A stretch of DNA of 64,000 nucleotides from Tenrec ecaudatus (Eukaryota; Chordata; Mammalia; Afrosoricida; Tenrecidae). The position numbers were made by a program, and so were the translations under genes. The stretch covers positions 31,037,919 through 31,101,918 of the forward strand of contig NC_134547.1 of NCBI RefSeq assembly GCF_050624435.1. The letters run 5' to 3'. Of the stretch, positions 1 to 12,179 are shown piece by piece (within the stretch, counting starts at the first letter, position 1; the number at the start of each line of letters is the position of its first letter). Under the pieces are notes generated by a model. That model searched no databases. It had not been told where the DNA came from and saw only the letters and a program-made list of their open reading frames with translations.

Positions 1-1884
1 TCCCCCACCACTAGCTGCTCTAATTCGACCATTTCCTGTTCCAGGATGTAATGTAAGATGTCCGCTTTCATCCCACTGGGGCCAATACCGTGTCTGCCTT
101 GTACACCGTTCTTGTTGCCATGATCCGGAATGCCGAGCTTTGCTTGTGGGAATTCACTCCTTCCGGCCATCACTCGTGGATTGGACCGTGGCGACACAGA
201 GGATTTTCAAAGGCTGGCTTTGGTAAGTAGACCACTAGGCTTTCCTTGCCGGTCCCTTTCGTTTGAGACACTCCATGGAAACGCGCTCATTACCACGGCA
301 GCAACAATTCTGTAGTGGCGGCCCCGGAGGTACACCGGCTGGGAAGGCAGCCCAGATTTCCTGTGGGGAAGGTGCGAATTCTCCCAGGGAACTATAGTGG
401 GAGGAAGAAGCCATCGAACATGATTTCACTCAGTCGTCATGTCAGCCTGTTGGTGCCCCACTCAGACTCCCTTTTCTGGGTCATTATATCCATGCTCAGC
501 TGCCACAGATGCCGAGTTCAAACAGCGCCTGCTTCTCCTGCCAGCTGCTCGTACCCACTTTCTAATCCAGGAAAACCAGCGCCCACATCCCTGTCTGAAT
601 GGAGGGCAATGCTTGTTACCACCCACACTCCAGAAGCCTCCATGGGGCCCGAGGTGAGATTCCAGCTGATCCTATGTCTCCTTTGGGCTTTTGTCATCTT
701 CTGCCTCCTCTGCCACGGTGCATGAGCTCACACCCAGGAAGCCCAGCCTGCGGCCAGGACCTGGACAAGCCCTGCTCCTTGAAGCCAGGTTGTCCTCTCC
801 TCATGACTCTTCGGTTCTAGGGCATCTCTTTGCACCTCCTGAGGTGGGCCTCAGGAGATCTAGTTCAAAGGAAGAACGACTGTGTCTGCAAGGAGACTCT
901 GGGTCCTCTAGATCTCCCTAAGAGGCTAGATGACCTGTCTGAGCATCCCCGATTAGCTTGCTATGTCTTCCCCTCTTTCCCTTCAAGTCAAGAAAGCACA
1001 TCAAGATGCAAGTGAGAGGGGAAGCAACAAAGACAATTGTTCGTGATGTATTCCAGTAGCAGTTAGTTAGTTAGTTTGTTTTCAGTTAAAATACTACCCC
1101 AGTTAGTGTTCTAGCTATTGAAACTATTTGGTGAACTGAAGAAAACTGACCGTTTGAAGTCATCCTAATCCAGTGATTTAAGGCATCAGCAGATCGCACA
1201 TGAGGTGCGGGGTCATTGGGACAGTGCCTGCCCTCTCTCCTGCCAGTTGCAACGTTGCCTGTGCTCGGCGCCTGCTGACTGGCAAGGAGGCCTCTGCGTC
1301 CCATGCCCTGAGTCCTCCAGCCTCTCTCTGCTAACCTCACACTCCATCTGCCCAGCATCCTGGGCAGGAGTAACCTGAGTCCACCAGAACAAGGAGTAAT
1401 AGCCACGTAACTCTGCTGGTGTTATATCTAAGCACGCTTGGTCCTGGCATTGACGTTTCCGGGCAGTTTTGTTCCCCAGACTTCATATAGTTTATGAATT
1501 GTCCAGCTAACTGCCATGCTTCTCATTGTTTTGCTTCTGCATGTGGACCGGGAACCAGAAAGTGACAGGAGGGGCTGTCCTCCAATGCCAAGGCTCTCGC
1601 GAGAGTTGGAAGCAAAGGCCACTGGGCCATCTTGGGTAGGGAAAAACCAAGCATCATGGAGAAGCTGGTTTGCCTAGGAAGTCTCCATCAGACCAATACC
1701 ATAGACTTCCTCCTCCTGCACTCGGACCCCCATTTCTTTCAACGTGCTCTGAGCCTCGCCAGAAACATTGTTCACCAAGCCCTTGCTCACCTGGAAAAGA
1801 GAGCAAGACTTGCCTTGATGTGCTAAATTAGATGCACCCCTCCCAGTTCATCCAAAGTCATCAGGGATCTTCTGGGGAGCACCC
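1..1884. other. intergenic, no gene recognised
   Basis: No exon, RNA gene or well-defined repeat could be supported here. All open frames are short and carry no recognisable motif. Bases about 180-330 loosely resemble the afrotherian repeat also seen at 23.6-23.9 kb (cf. 'gattttcaaaggctgg'), so the left edge may be an old retroelement remnant. The match is too weak for a firm call. Confidence 0.4.
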
Positions 1885-1885
1885 C

Positions 1886-2065
1886 TTCAGTATTACAAGT
1901 GGACTGCTAACTGCAAGGTCAGCAGTTCGAAATCATCAGGCTCTCTCCATGGGAGAAAGATGGGGCTTTTCACTCCGGTGAAAAGTTAGTCTGGGACACT
2001 CACAGGGCGGTTCTGCCCTATCCTATAGACTTGGTTTGACTCAATCAACACAGTGGCAGGGAGTT
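1886..2065 (+). repeat. AfroSINE-type tRNA-derived SINE
   Basis: The head retains a box-B-like promoter ('ggtcagcagttcgaaatc'). It is followed by the typical 'ctccatgggagaaagatgg' body and the 'ggttctgccctatcctatag' segment, and ends in a degraded 'gactcaatc' tail. The order and spacing match the other copies in this window. Such SINEs are non-coding Pol III elements moved by an RTE-type LINE. Both ends are worn, so boundaries are approximate. Confidence 0.75.
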
Positions 2066-2082
2066 GAGTCAATCCCTTCATC

Positions 2083-2272
2083 AAGGAGCCCTGGTAGTGT
2101 CATGGGGTTCCCAGCTGGGCTGCAAGGTCAGCAGTTCAAACACATGGAGTGCTCCTTGGGAGAAAGGTACAGCTTTCTGCTCCTGTGAAAATATACAGCC
2201 CTTTCTGTTCTACTCTGTCCTGGAGGGTGGCTATGAGTCCGAACCAACCAAAACAGCCCCCTTCCCCACACT
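2083..2272 (+). repeat. AfroSINE-type SINE, near full length
   Basis: It begins with the canonical 5' end 'ggagccctggtagtgtcatg', then 'aaggtcagcagttcaaac' (box B), 'ttgggagaaaggtacagc', 'tctgttctactctgtcctgg' and the tail 'tatgagtccgaaccaacc'. It lies only about 20 bp from the preceding copy in the same orientation. Non-coding. Confidence 0.85.
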
Positions 2273-2861
2273 GCCCTAGCTGGTTGAGCAGCAAGGTAGC
2301 ACTGTGCCTTTCTTTATTCAGGTCCTGTCAGCAGCCCCTTGGGCAGGGCTTTGTCTCTGGAAGTTTCCATTTGCTCTGCTCTCCCGCAGCCTCCCTTAAA
2401 GACTGAAGGACCAGCAGGGTAATCCTGTCTGGTCTCCCTCCCCTCCCCCCACCTACCTATTTGGGGACAGCTGCCTTTCTCCAGAATCTTCTCTGGTGGC
2501 AAACCACCAGCTGGAGGTTTACAGGTGGAACGTCATATTAAGGATGCAAGTGAACCCTAAATACTTCAAACAGAAGCTCCTGTCTCTCCTTCACACCTGC
2601 ATTTGGGAACTGGGTGCTTTTCGGAATGACCAAGGATCCCTTAGCACTCGGCTCCAGTGCGTACCAGGAACGTCAAAGCCAGTGAGCACACCAAGACCAC
2701 CCAACGACAGAGCAGAGACCGCCTTGCCCTGCTGCTGCGGGCTGTTCCCAGGTCCGCGACAATTTATCCCGCCATCGGGAGCATCCCCCTCGTGTCGTCC
2801 AGTCAGGCGATCGTTCTCTCCCGGTTAACGTCCAGGAGCAAGAGAGAGCCACACACAGCCT

Positions 2862-3340
2862 CCTGACGTCACAAATCAATTTTATTGAAAACGTATTAGG
2901 TTTCAGTAAGATTGAAGGGTCAGGCACCAGAGGAGAGGATGTCAGGGGTGGGGGTGGGAGCAGGAAGGAGACAGCGCGCCCTGATTTACTTCTGAGTGCT
3001 ACAAAATATTGAACTAAAAATAACATTAAAGATGAAATTTGTAATGAATCTCAAGCTGCTAAATTCCCCAAGGCTGGGTCTGCCAAAGGCTGTGCGGCAA
3101 TTCCTCTGTTCTTGCCCGTCTTTATTTAAATATTTTATACCGTTGTCTCCGCTCATGTGCGCTGTGAGCTGTCATTTATATTTCCGTCTGCGCTAAAATG
3201 GATCTCGGGCCACCCCCAGCTGAGCGGGCGCGGGTGGGTCTGCGCGGAGAGGTGGGCTGGAGTGGGCAGGGTAAATGAAGAAGGATCCTTAATGTACTTT
3301 GTGTGTACTTCTATTTGGCTGTCATGTTTTCTGCCTTAAA
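2862..3340. promoter_or_regulatory. candidate conserved non-coding element
   Basis: This is unique, repeat-free AT-rich sequence. It opens with a palindromic CRE-type TGACGTCA (2864-2871) and holds several TAAT/ATTA homeodomain-type cores and long A/T-rich words. The texture is that of developmental-gene conserved elements, and the block lies about 43 kb upstream of TSHZ3. Conservation cannot be tested here, so the call is inference from composition only. Confidence 0.35.
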
Positions 3341-3429
3341 CCTGATTTGTAATTCTATGGGTTTCGTGACATTATGATAAGATGCGATGTGCGCAAGGCC
3401 CCCATTTAGCAGGGGCATTGATGGGCATC

Positions 3430-3620
3430 TGAGTTAAAGAGAGTGGTTGACTGCGAGCAAGGCAGGGTTCGGGCCCCGCGGCTTAATGCTTTTGCACAAT
3501 AGCCTGCTTCCCCCGGAGCCGTAGTATTTCATGCTTTTCTATACATTAGACTTTGCCAAAGTGAACTTTGGGAAGAATAAAACATTTCCCAGAGAAATTC
3601 AATTGTCCCGCGTGTTGGAC
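3430..3620. promoter_or_regulatory. candidate conserved non-coding element
   Basis: A second unique block follows the previous one. It combines 'gcttaatgcttttgcacaat', 'tatttcatgcttttctatac' and 'gactttgccaaagtgaactt' words with no repeat signature. A 'ttgccaaagtgaactttggg' segment resembles a nuclear-receptor/HNF4-like half-site arrangement. The regulatory role is inferred. Confidence 0.3.
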
Positions 3621-6600
3621 ATAACTGGCCATGGCGTGGTGTGATTTACTCCTGTTTGGTGCATGAGTGCATCACCCGTTCTCATGGGGGTACGGGGAGT
3701 GGGGGCTGCAGTTAAGTGGTGGAGCCAGGTGTGGATGTGCAGGAGACAGGGGCAGGGCAAAACACATGGGAGGTTTTGAGGGCCCCCCAGACCCACCCCA
3801 TTGCACAACAAGCCTTTGTGTGTACGTGTGAGGGGAGCGAGACTGGATCCCCATCAATACCCGGCTTGGATTCTGATCAGGGGCCAGGGCTGGCCTCCCC
3901 GTGGACCACACCTACAGGGTGATAGGCTTTTTTGTCTTCTAGGGTGACAGGAGTGGGCCGAGGGACAAGGAGCACTGAAGTCCTTCCTTCTCCCAGGCTG
4001 CCTGCCAGGTCTTACCAGGGTCCACTGTCTCCCGCCTCTGGTGCTTGGCCCTGCCCCTGTGGAGGGGCAGTATTTTTCTTTTGATGGAGTCCCGCCCTGG
4101 AGAAGCAATTCCGCTCCCTTAGACACTTGGCCATCACCTTCCAATGGACACACCCTGAAGGAAGCTCTCATTCTAGACCCACAGCACCTTCTGGGGGGAA
4201 GGGGAAGGGGCTGACTTCCTCAAGGTCTCCGGCTTCTGAGTATTGTTAGAGTTGTTACGGCCGAGCTTCTGGGATCTGTGGGGTGTGCTAGGAAAGGACA
4301 GAGCCAGCTTCCTGCTGAGGTATTTGTGGGAAAGAGGGGTAAAGATGTGGAGGAAATCCCAGCCACAGCCCCAACACACATGGACACACATGGCTAGTTC
4401 TCTAGAGCCAGAGGTTTGAGCTACATTGTTGCATGCATGTTTCTCAGCGTGTGGAGGACTACATGGAGCTGCCAGGCAGACTTGCTATTTGCTCCACGCT
4501 GCCCAGAGAGTCGGGAGCAAAGTGCACTGGACACAGTGGGCAAGAGGCCAGAGGAGAAAGAATCGCCCGGCTCCGGGTAGTCCTCCACAAACAAAGGAAT
4601 CTGTTCTTGGAAGTACAGCCCTCAGAAACTTGCAGCAGGAGGAGGCTGGTTCCCAGGGTGTGTCTGTGTCACTCCAGACCCCCTGCAAGGGGGCAGTGAC
4701 TGGCAGTGCTCTGGAAACTCCACACCAACCCTCCCCAGCACATGGCTCCATGTCACATGGCCAGGACTGCCCACGTTGGCCATGGGAGTCAAGTTCCCAA
4801 AGTAGGAGGGGTGAGGTAAGAAGATGGCTCCTCCTTTTACCTTTCCCCCAAACCTCAATCAACACCCACTCCCCTATCTATCACACCCCAGTCTCCACAA
4901 TGTGATGGATCTCCTGGCTGGACACCATCAGTCCCTTGTCTGGAGAGACGTGACAACGTTGCTGGTGTTAAAGAGGTCTATGGGGCAGTGAACTGAAGGG
5001 GAGGGGCCTGACCTGGACCTGCAGTCTGTGCATGTATAGAAGCCCCTTCCCAGGAACCCACAGCTCACAGAGCTCTCCCAGAGAACCTCATAGGACAAGG
5101 GGTAGCCCAGCCAGAGACTTCCGGAGGGTGGGGGCCTTGTCCTTCATGCCTCCACGGCCTTGGGTGAGACAAGAGCAGAGGCCAAGCCTGCTGGGTGCAG
5201 CAAGGTCAAATGACTGCCCTTTCCCTAACCCTCCTGCACACACCCAGGCTTTGCCTATGAACAAGTTCACCCTTCTTAGAGAAGCCCAGCCGGGAAAGGC
5301 GGCAGCGTGTAGCAGAGTCCCCAGGCAGGACTTCCATCTCTGGACCCACTCTGGGACACTGGTCTGAGCCACAGGCTCTCTTGGGCCCTCTTCCTCTTCC
5401 TCTGTGAAATGGGCATCCGGGGCCCTGCTGCTGGCCGCGTGGGCCGGTCCTGCACCTCCTCTGTGGTGTGGGAAGAGGAGCACAGCGTCCCTCGGATGCA
5501 GAGCTTCGCTGAGCATCAGGGTTCAGGGCAGGGTCCCTGGTTTGCTTGTTTGGAGGCAGAGTTTCCCTGGGCTGTGTGGGGTCGCATCCCTGGGTATTTG
5601 AGGGGGAGGGGTCACAGAGAGGCCCTGGTCCCACTTCATTCGCAGGAGAGGGGCCAGGCCTGGGGCAGGGGCTTGTCTGGCTGCGGTTCTATTAGGCCAG
5701 CCCCAGTGGGAACACGCCCTGCCTGGCCCTTGCTGTTCCCTCTTAATCGCCTTTGTGTTTCCTCACTGACCCTGGGCGTCCACCTGACTTGTGACCCTCT
5801 TTCTGTTCACTGAATGCAGGCATTTGGTGAGCGATTAGGCATTCATGCTGGGGGCCGACAAGGTGATGATTAGCTCACAGAAGCCCCCAGGGAGCAGGAG
5901 GAGGGGGCTGGGCTCGTTGACCTGATCCATGACCCTGAGCTCGTCCTGACCAAACGAGACACGTGTCCTGGACTAGTAGGAAAGAGACAAGAGCAGCGGA
6001 GTGCATCCTTAGGACAAAATCTAAGGACGAGCCTCTTCCTGTTGGCAGAAGGAGGCAAGTGATGCAAAAGCTGGGCAGTGAGGGGATGGGAGAGCCCCAG
6101 AGACTATGACCCTGAGTCCCCCTGCGGCTCAATCTTCAGCCTAACAGCAGACAGGTTTGTAGGGGGAGCTTGTATGACTTAGAACCACTCACCGTTTGAG
6201 ATCCAAAGGGCAGCCTTTACCCCAGGGCGAAGGAAAGAAGGTGGAATGGAAGCAGCGAGCCCAGGGAGGAAGTGGGCTAAGTGCTGTTGTATCCAGGGAA
6301 CTGCAATCAATGCTCTGAAACAAAATGGGTCTGAATTGCTGAGTGCACAACTGATCTGCTAGACATGCCTTCCCCCAATTCACCATCAAATGTGAAACAA
6401 AAATCAAAGACGAGGGAGAGGAAGAAGTGAGGGAAGGAGGTTGAGAGGGATTCCTCCCAGGAAGGAATCCAGGAATATGAATACTGGGGACCACTGCTCC
6501 TCCTTAATAGCAGAGTTTGACCCCTTAATTCAGTCGGTCCAACAGTAGGCTCCATTAGCTGTGTTTCTTTAGAAACACCCTGAAACATCACCATTGTGGT

Positions 6601-6690
6601 CACGGTCACATCTGATCACGAGTCAGTTACAGTTTATGCTGTGTGCTAATTCAGGTTTTAATAGGCTGTGCTCTCGTATAAACAGCTCAA
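3621..6690. other. intergenic, no gene recognised
   Basis: About 3 kb of moderately GC-rich unique DNA. A faint MIR-like piece (about 5340-5425, 'ctctgtgaaatgggcatc') is the only repeat trace noticed. Reading frames on both strands are short, overlap each other and carry no domain or splice-bounded structure. Confidence 0.4.
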
Positions 6691-6695
6691 AATGA

Positions 6696-6913
6696 AAGTG
6701 GTTCTCAACCTTCCTCATGCCACGACCCTTTAACGCAGTTCCTCTTGAGGTGGGGCCTCCCCAACCATAACATTATTTTTGTTGCTACTGCTTCATAACT
6801 GTCATTTTGTTACTGTTATAAACTGGGTGACCCCTGCGAAAGGGTTGGGTGACCCCTGCGAAAGGGTCGCTTGAACCCCAAAGGGGTCGCGACCCACAGG
6901 TTGAGAACTGCCG
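6696..6913. mobile_element. SPIN-like hAT non-autonomous element (MITE)
   Basis: The ends are near-perfect inverted repeats: 'agtggttctcaacctt' on the left and 'aggttgagaactg' on the right. The interior holds 'gcgacccacagg', 'gaaagggtcgcttgaacccc' and 'aaccataacattatttttgt', which match my recollection of the SPIN/URR1 hAT-Charlie family. There is no transposase, so it is a MITE moved in trans. An internal tandem duplication ('gggtgacccctgcgaaaggg' twice, about 6825-6868) is visible. I could not see a clean 8-bp target duplication. Confidence 0.75.
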
Positions 6914-8190
6914 GCCTAGGCCATCAGCTCTCAGGGTCACTCACTAGCTGTGGTCGATGGGTTCCCGAGTTTCAAGTCCCTGACTCAGGCTTGTTCCTCA
7001 TTGGCTGAGAGCTCTTGGAGGGCGTGGACCATGCGCTTCTACAAGCCTAAACTTAGCTCACTGCCTAGCACAGAAGAACTGTACGGTTTCTCGAGTGGGC
7101 AATGCCTCGGTTCTTGGTTTCCCAGGAGAAAGAATTCGTGCCAAAGCCCGTTTTGTAATCCTTTTTATGATGGACAGGAGAAGTGTCCGGTTTTACAGTC
7201 TATTTCAGGGGAGCTTGCTGAGCCGCACGGAAGCTGCCCTGGGGTGCACCACTGGTCACGCAGCCTTACAGAATGGTGCCCCCACAAGTGGGGAACTCAG
7301 GGAGGGGTCTCAGAGACCGAGGGGTCCGGGGAGAAAGGGCAAGAGGACTGGAGCCCAAGGGAGTGGGGCATGAGGGAGCACTGGAAGAAGAGAGGAAGTC
7401 CCAGAGCATGCTTCCTGCCTTTATGCTGGCCCACCCCCTGGCTGGGGGAGGCACGGTTGAAGGCGGTGGTTGACCCAATTGGCTGTGTTAAGCTCACCTG
7501 GGTGATGCGATGGTCCTGGGCCTACTTTGTGTTGCCCAGGTGTACCCCCCACCTGGCTCGGGGGCTTGGATTTGAACATTCTCAGTCAGGGTCTTCATAG
7601 GTGTCTAATGGTTGCCTGAGTTCTTCCCAACCACCTTTGTGGGGGACTTTGCAGGCATGGGAGGGTAACCCCCTTGTCCTTGAACCTAGCTACCTAACAG
7701 AACCATCAGCACAATCAAACAGTTAATACGTCCTGCCTTAGTCAAGGACCACGGCACCACCTGTCACACCAATGGAAGATACCTGGCAGCATCGACCTGA
7801 ATTATTACTTAGCTTGCATCTGATAAAATCTTCAAGAATGTGACTTGCCTTCCCATCCAACCTTAAAGGCCCGTGAAGACAGAGCCCTCCCTTCTCACAG
7901 CAGAAGACTGCACCCATCCGGTGCCCAGCAGGTGTTCACTGCAGATCCACGGAGGAAGACGCACTCAGAGAAGATCGTTCGGGGGTGGACATTCAGGGGA
8001 CAAATGGACATTCGACCATCAGGTCCCCTGGCTTTCAACTTCCCATTGGTTTGGGGGAGACAAAGAGCACCTGAACACCAAGTTTCAAGTTCCGTGACTC
8101 CAGGCTGTAGCTCGGAGAGCTACATTTTAAATGATCTTTGGAAGTGGCTTTGATTCAGAGGTCATGTTCCAGGACCACTGCTGGAGACAA
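6914..8190. other. intergenic, no gene recognised
   Basis: Unique sequence with no supported exon. The longest frame, 216 codons at 6950-7600 (+), has no recognisable domain and no homology that I can recall. It has no splice context and is best read as chance. Confidence 0.4.
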
Positions 8191-8194
8191 TGAC

Positions 8195-8445
8195 ACTTTT
8201 GTTCACTGCCATCAAGCCAAGTCTGACTCCAGAGGAAACTACAGGATGGATAAGGATTGTTGGGGCGGGGGGGAGAGGGGGTAAGTGGGGTGTCTGGGGC
8301 AGTAAATCTTTAGGGAATCAGAAAGCCTCACCTTTGTTCCATGGAGTAACTGGTGCGTTTGAACCACCAATCTTAAATTCAGAAGTCACTATGCCATTAG
8401 AACTCCTTGGAGATACTGACTGTGACCCCTAAGGTGGAACTGATG
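8195..8445 (-). repeat. degraded AfroSINE-type SINE, antisense
   Basis: On the + strand it starts 'cactgccatcaagccaagtc' (the inverted SINE tail). Later it shows 'agcctcacctttgttccatg' and 'gtttgaaccaccaatcttaa' (inverted box B region) and 'actatgcca'. A GC/G-rich stretch (8262-8300) interrupts the middle. It is heavily diverged. Confidence 0.6.
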
Positions 8446-10435
8446 ATGCTTTTCAGCATTCTATGGACCAGCCACTGCAGTTGGAGAGCTTGCTCCCTGC
8501 CTAAGCACAGAGATGTTTGTTGCTTTTTGCACTACGGGACTGATAAACAACACAAAATTATCTAGCTCTGCTTGGGGGGGAAGCCAGTTGGACATCGGTC
8601 AGTGAACATTTGCATATATGAGTGCATCTCAGTGGAAGTGCGTGCTCAGGGGGAAGCTTGCAAATGTAGCACAGAGAAAACCGCATCAAGACCGTGACGG
8701 CAGTGAGGATGGACACAACGATGTGTGGGCATAGATCCCCCTCCGCTCTTTTTTTTTTTGAGGATGGACACTATTTCTGGAAATTAGGGAATTTCAGCAT
8801 TTGCTTTGGGAGAAACAGCTGCCACTCTAAAGCCCAAACTCTGAGCCAGGAAACACTGTCCTTTGAGCCGAGGTGGTCTCGTCATTGAGATGAGTGAGGT
8901 GTGTGATCTCCAGGCTGTGTGTCCCCCCCACAGAGACCCCTCAAACTGCCTCTTCTTCCACGAAAATGCAATGCCAGCACCCGGAGGAGCAGCGGGCCCA
9001 TACCCAGGCCAGCACACTCCCCTGAGAGCCGATGGGCAGATAGCAGAGGAAAGGTGTGAACGAGGGAGACACGTGGGCCTGGGGTCAGGGGACTGAAGCA
9101 TCAGGGACCTCCCTCTCTCTGGTCCTCGGTCTTTCTCTCTGCTACATGCAGGACACGGACTCCATCCACGAGGCAGACGCACTGATGGCGCCATGACAAG
9201 CCAGGCCTTGGGTGGCCACAGACACCAGTAAGGAAGGATGTCTCCCATGTTGGGCAACGTCTCCAGGTTTCCCTGGTCACTAGGAGGCGGAACCAACTCA
9301 GCCACAGGGACTCTGTCCCTCAGATGATCTAAAAGTGAACACCCCCATTTCCCGTCTTTCTCGTGTTTTTCTTTCTCAACCCGCAGGCCGGGAGCCTCCG
9401 GCAAACAGAAGCATCCAGCTGGCACTTCATCCTGTCATCTCATGTTCATCCACTCCAGGCAGTGACCACGGCTCTGCATCTAGGGTAATGGTACCAAGGT
9501 TCCTCTTCAAACACAGGTGCGTGAGCATAGGGAATGAGGCAGCACCATTCATTAGATGGATGCAGATGCTGATGTTGGGGGAGGGTGGCCTTCACATGTC
9601 AACTGTTTGGGCATCCCTGTACTTTCCTATCGCCAAGTGCCCTCGCGGCTCACCTCACATTATGTCTTTACTAGAAGCAGTCCTTGTGCCCAAGGCTCAC
9701 ATCTTTTCTGGGGATCGACCCCAGTAACCGGAGACAGGGACCTGTGAGCCTGTGGTTTCACGGTTGTCTTTCTCTTCCTGGGGATAAGCCTCGTCTTCTG
9801 TCCACAAGAAAACCTTTCCTCTGCCGCTCATGGCATTGAAGTCTGAGCCATCTTAGACTCCTCTGGTGCTTGCCTGTTTCTCTCAGAAGGCATTCATGTG
9901 AGTGTGAGCATTGTGTCAGAACCCTAGCCAGTTCCCCTGCCCGTTTACATGAAAACCACACATTGTGATTCCAATTACTTTCAAGATAGGCTCACCGGGA
10001 TGTCTGTACTTTCTAAAAACTCCCCTGTCTATCTCTTTCTGGGGTTATAGGCTAACATGGTTTTGCTAGGATAAGAACTTCTTTCAAAAAGCCCCAGACG
10101 TTTGCTAAACTGTGGAGATGATAGCTTGATGTTAAAGAAGTCCTCTTTCACAGCCAGGCCTGGGTGAAGGGAGTCGGGACGAGGGAGTTGGAGCTAGAGG
10201 CTGCTTTCAGCCTTCACTCGATGTTTGAGTCTCACTGTCTGCGGGTCTGCAGACCGGCCCGCACTGTACACGGGAGCCACGAGCTGAAGCCGTCCATCCC
10301 TACCACCGCGGAGGGAAGGACTCACACTGGGCACCCTCAGGGTTTTCCTGGGAGCAGGGCAGCCAGGTGCTTCTTAGAAGTGAGGTTGACAAGACTTCAC
10401 CTCATTAGCTTTGGACAGGTCACCAGGAAAGACCA
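8446..10435. other. intergenic, no gene recognised
   Basis: Mostly unique sequence, with a short T-run at about 8750. A 213-codon frame on the - strand (8784-9425) carries no domain I recognise and no flanking splice signals. I see no RNA gene. Confidence 0.4.
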
Positions 10436-10439
10436 GCCC

Positions 10440-10637
10440 CCTGCATGGACAGGTCAGCAAAGCCACTGAAGACGCCCCTGCGATGAAATGCCACCGGGCC
10501 TGCAATAACAGGCGGAGCATCACAACGACTGTCAGGGTGGTGGCTCACGGGCAGGGCTGTGTTCTGTTGTACTGAGGTCACCATGAGTTGAAAAGGACTA
10601 TGAGGCACCCACCAAGTAACAAGAGCAGCACATTTAA
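10440..10637 (+). mobile_element. RTE-type LINE 3' end fragment
   Basis: The order 'cctgcaataacaggcggagc', 'cacaacgactgtcagggtgg', 'gggctgtgttctgttgtact' and 'gtcaccatgagttgaaaagg' parallels the 3' terminus of the RTE copy at 28.1-28.3 kb. It ends with 'ccaagtaacaagagcagca', a decayed version of the usual 'cctaacaacaac' tail. This is a 5'-truncated insertion with no coding capacity. Confidence 0.65.
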
Positions 10638-12170
10638 GAGGAATGCTGGCAGGTCTCTATTCTTCATCAGGGACAGTAGCACATGTTAGTCCATGTGGGT
10701 GAAGACTTTCTACCAGTCGGCTCTTGGTACATGTGCATGAGTGGACTTCAGTGGCGGTGAACCTGGAGACAACACTGGAGGATTCCCGGAAAGAGCCATT
10801 GGCCATTCGAGGTTACAGAAGGGGCTCAATCTCTGGGCGTGTGACCTGCAGTCTCTTGGGGCCCTGAGAATGTTATTACCTTCACCTTGGCATTTGGTGT
10901 GAGTCTTAGTGGTGGTGGGGGGCGGGGGGGAGGTACCAGCTCACGTTGGATTAAATTAATTGGTAGATAAAGGGACTGAGATGTCCAGCAGGAGCTGGAT
11001 CCTGATACTCAAATGACATCATCGGGGAACTGTTTCGCCATTGCGCCTGACTTTTCCATTAGTTTTGTTCTCCGGAAGGCAACAGGGGGCCTCCAACTGC
11101 TCCAGGACCACATCCTCATTCCCATCTGGCCTGGAAAAGGCCTGGAAGTTTTTCTAGGAAATAAATCAAACACACACACACACACACACATGCACAAATT
11201 ATACAGAGGAGCATTCACTTGTACGAGGGAGTTTCCAAATCTTCCTGGAAAAAAAAATCGACACATCATCGATTTCCAATGGTGAATGAATGGTTAAGTA
11301 CATGGTTGTATTTCTAAAAGATGTGATAAACACAAGCAATATAAACCATGCCTTCTGAGAATAGCAATTGCACAAAAATATTATTGATATATTATTAAAC
11401 AAGACACAGAAAGGAAACTTAGTAAGGTCACCATTTTGTTATATACTTCATATTAATTAGAAATCTAGATGCAAATGTGCCAATATGTTTTCTCACTCTA
11501 CATGGGTTACAGACTACATTGTTTTAAAAAACAACAACCATATTGTTTTAAAATGTATCTTGAGGTCTCTATTATGAAGACCTATTGTTTTGTATGCTTT
11601 TAAAAAAGCAAACAAGGTTGTTTGTTTTTTTAATGGGTCGGTGTGTAGTGACTGATAAGTGGACCCCAACTGGGGGCAGTTGATGATCCCACAGGAACGG
11701 CTCATGCTCTGATCTGAAGCCAGGAATTCATAATGCTGAATTCCCAGAAAATTCATAATGCTGCAGTGGGGCGGGGGCTTCTTTAGGAGGCAATCCAGGG
11801 AGCTGGAGCAATCGAGGCTGAGGGTCTCCTGGTGAGCTCTCCTAGCCTTTGACTGCTCTAGCCACCAGCTCTGGACTTGGTCACGCACGGCTCCACGGAA
11901 GTCCAGGAGAGCACATGCAAGGGCAGGGCAGAGGTGTGCGACAGGCGATGGTTTCAGACACTAAATGAGCTAACACGTGCCCGTGGCTGCTCACGCCACT
12001 TACACGGTTCAGTCGGCCTCTGCATTTATGGATGTTACAGGTTTTCAGGGTACACATTTAGTATGCATTCCTCAAGCTGAAAATTAAAAACAAAAATTGT
12101 GCTTCCATCAAGTGGATTTCAATTCATAGTAATAAAATTGAAAAAATAATTCAAGCTTTGAATTGAAATA
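10638..12170. other. intergenic, AT-rich, no gene recognised
   Basis: Unique to lightly repetitive AT-rich DNA. Small features are a (CA)n run at 11170-11190 and a direct duplication of 'attcataatgctg' at 11727-11763. No exon or RNA gene is supported. The A/T-rich part (11270-11640) could be old DNA-transposon or L1 relic, but nothing diagnostic remains. Confidence 0.4.
11170..11190. repeat. (CA)n microsatellite
   Basis: About ten uninterrupted CA dinucleotides. Confidence 0.95.
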
Positions 12171-12179
12171 CTAAAGGAT

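Noticed and set aside
2083-2272. True tRNA gene at the SINE head
   Set aside because: The box-B-like sequence is part of a multi-copy SINE with a SINE body and LINE-like tail; no cloverleaf can be formed confidently.
6914-6921. 8-bp target duplication of the SPIN-like element
   Set aside because: The right flank 'gcctaggc' does not match the left flank 'caaaatga'; probably decayed, or the boundaries are off by a few bases.
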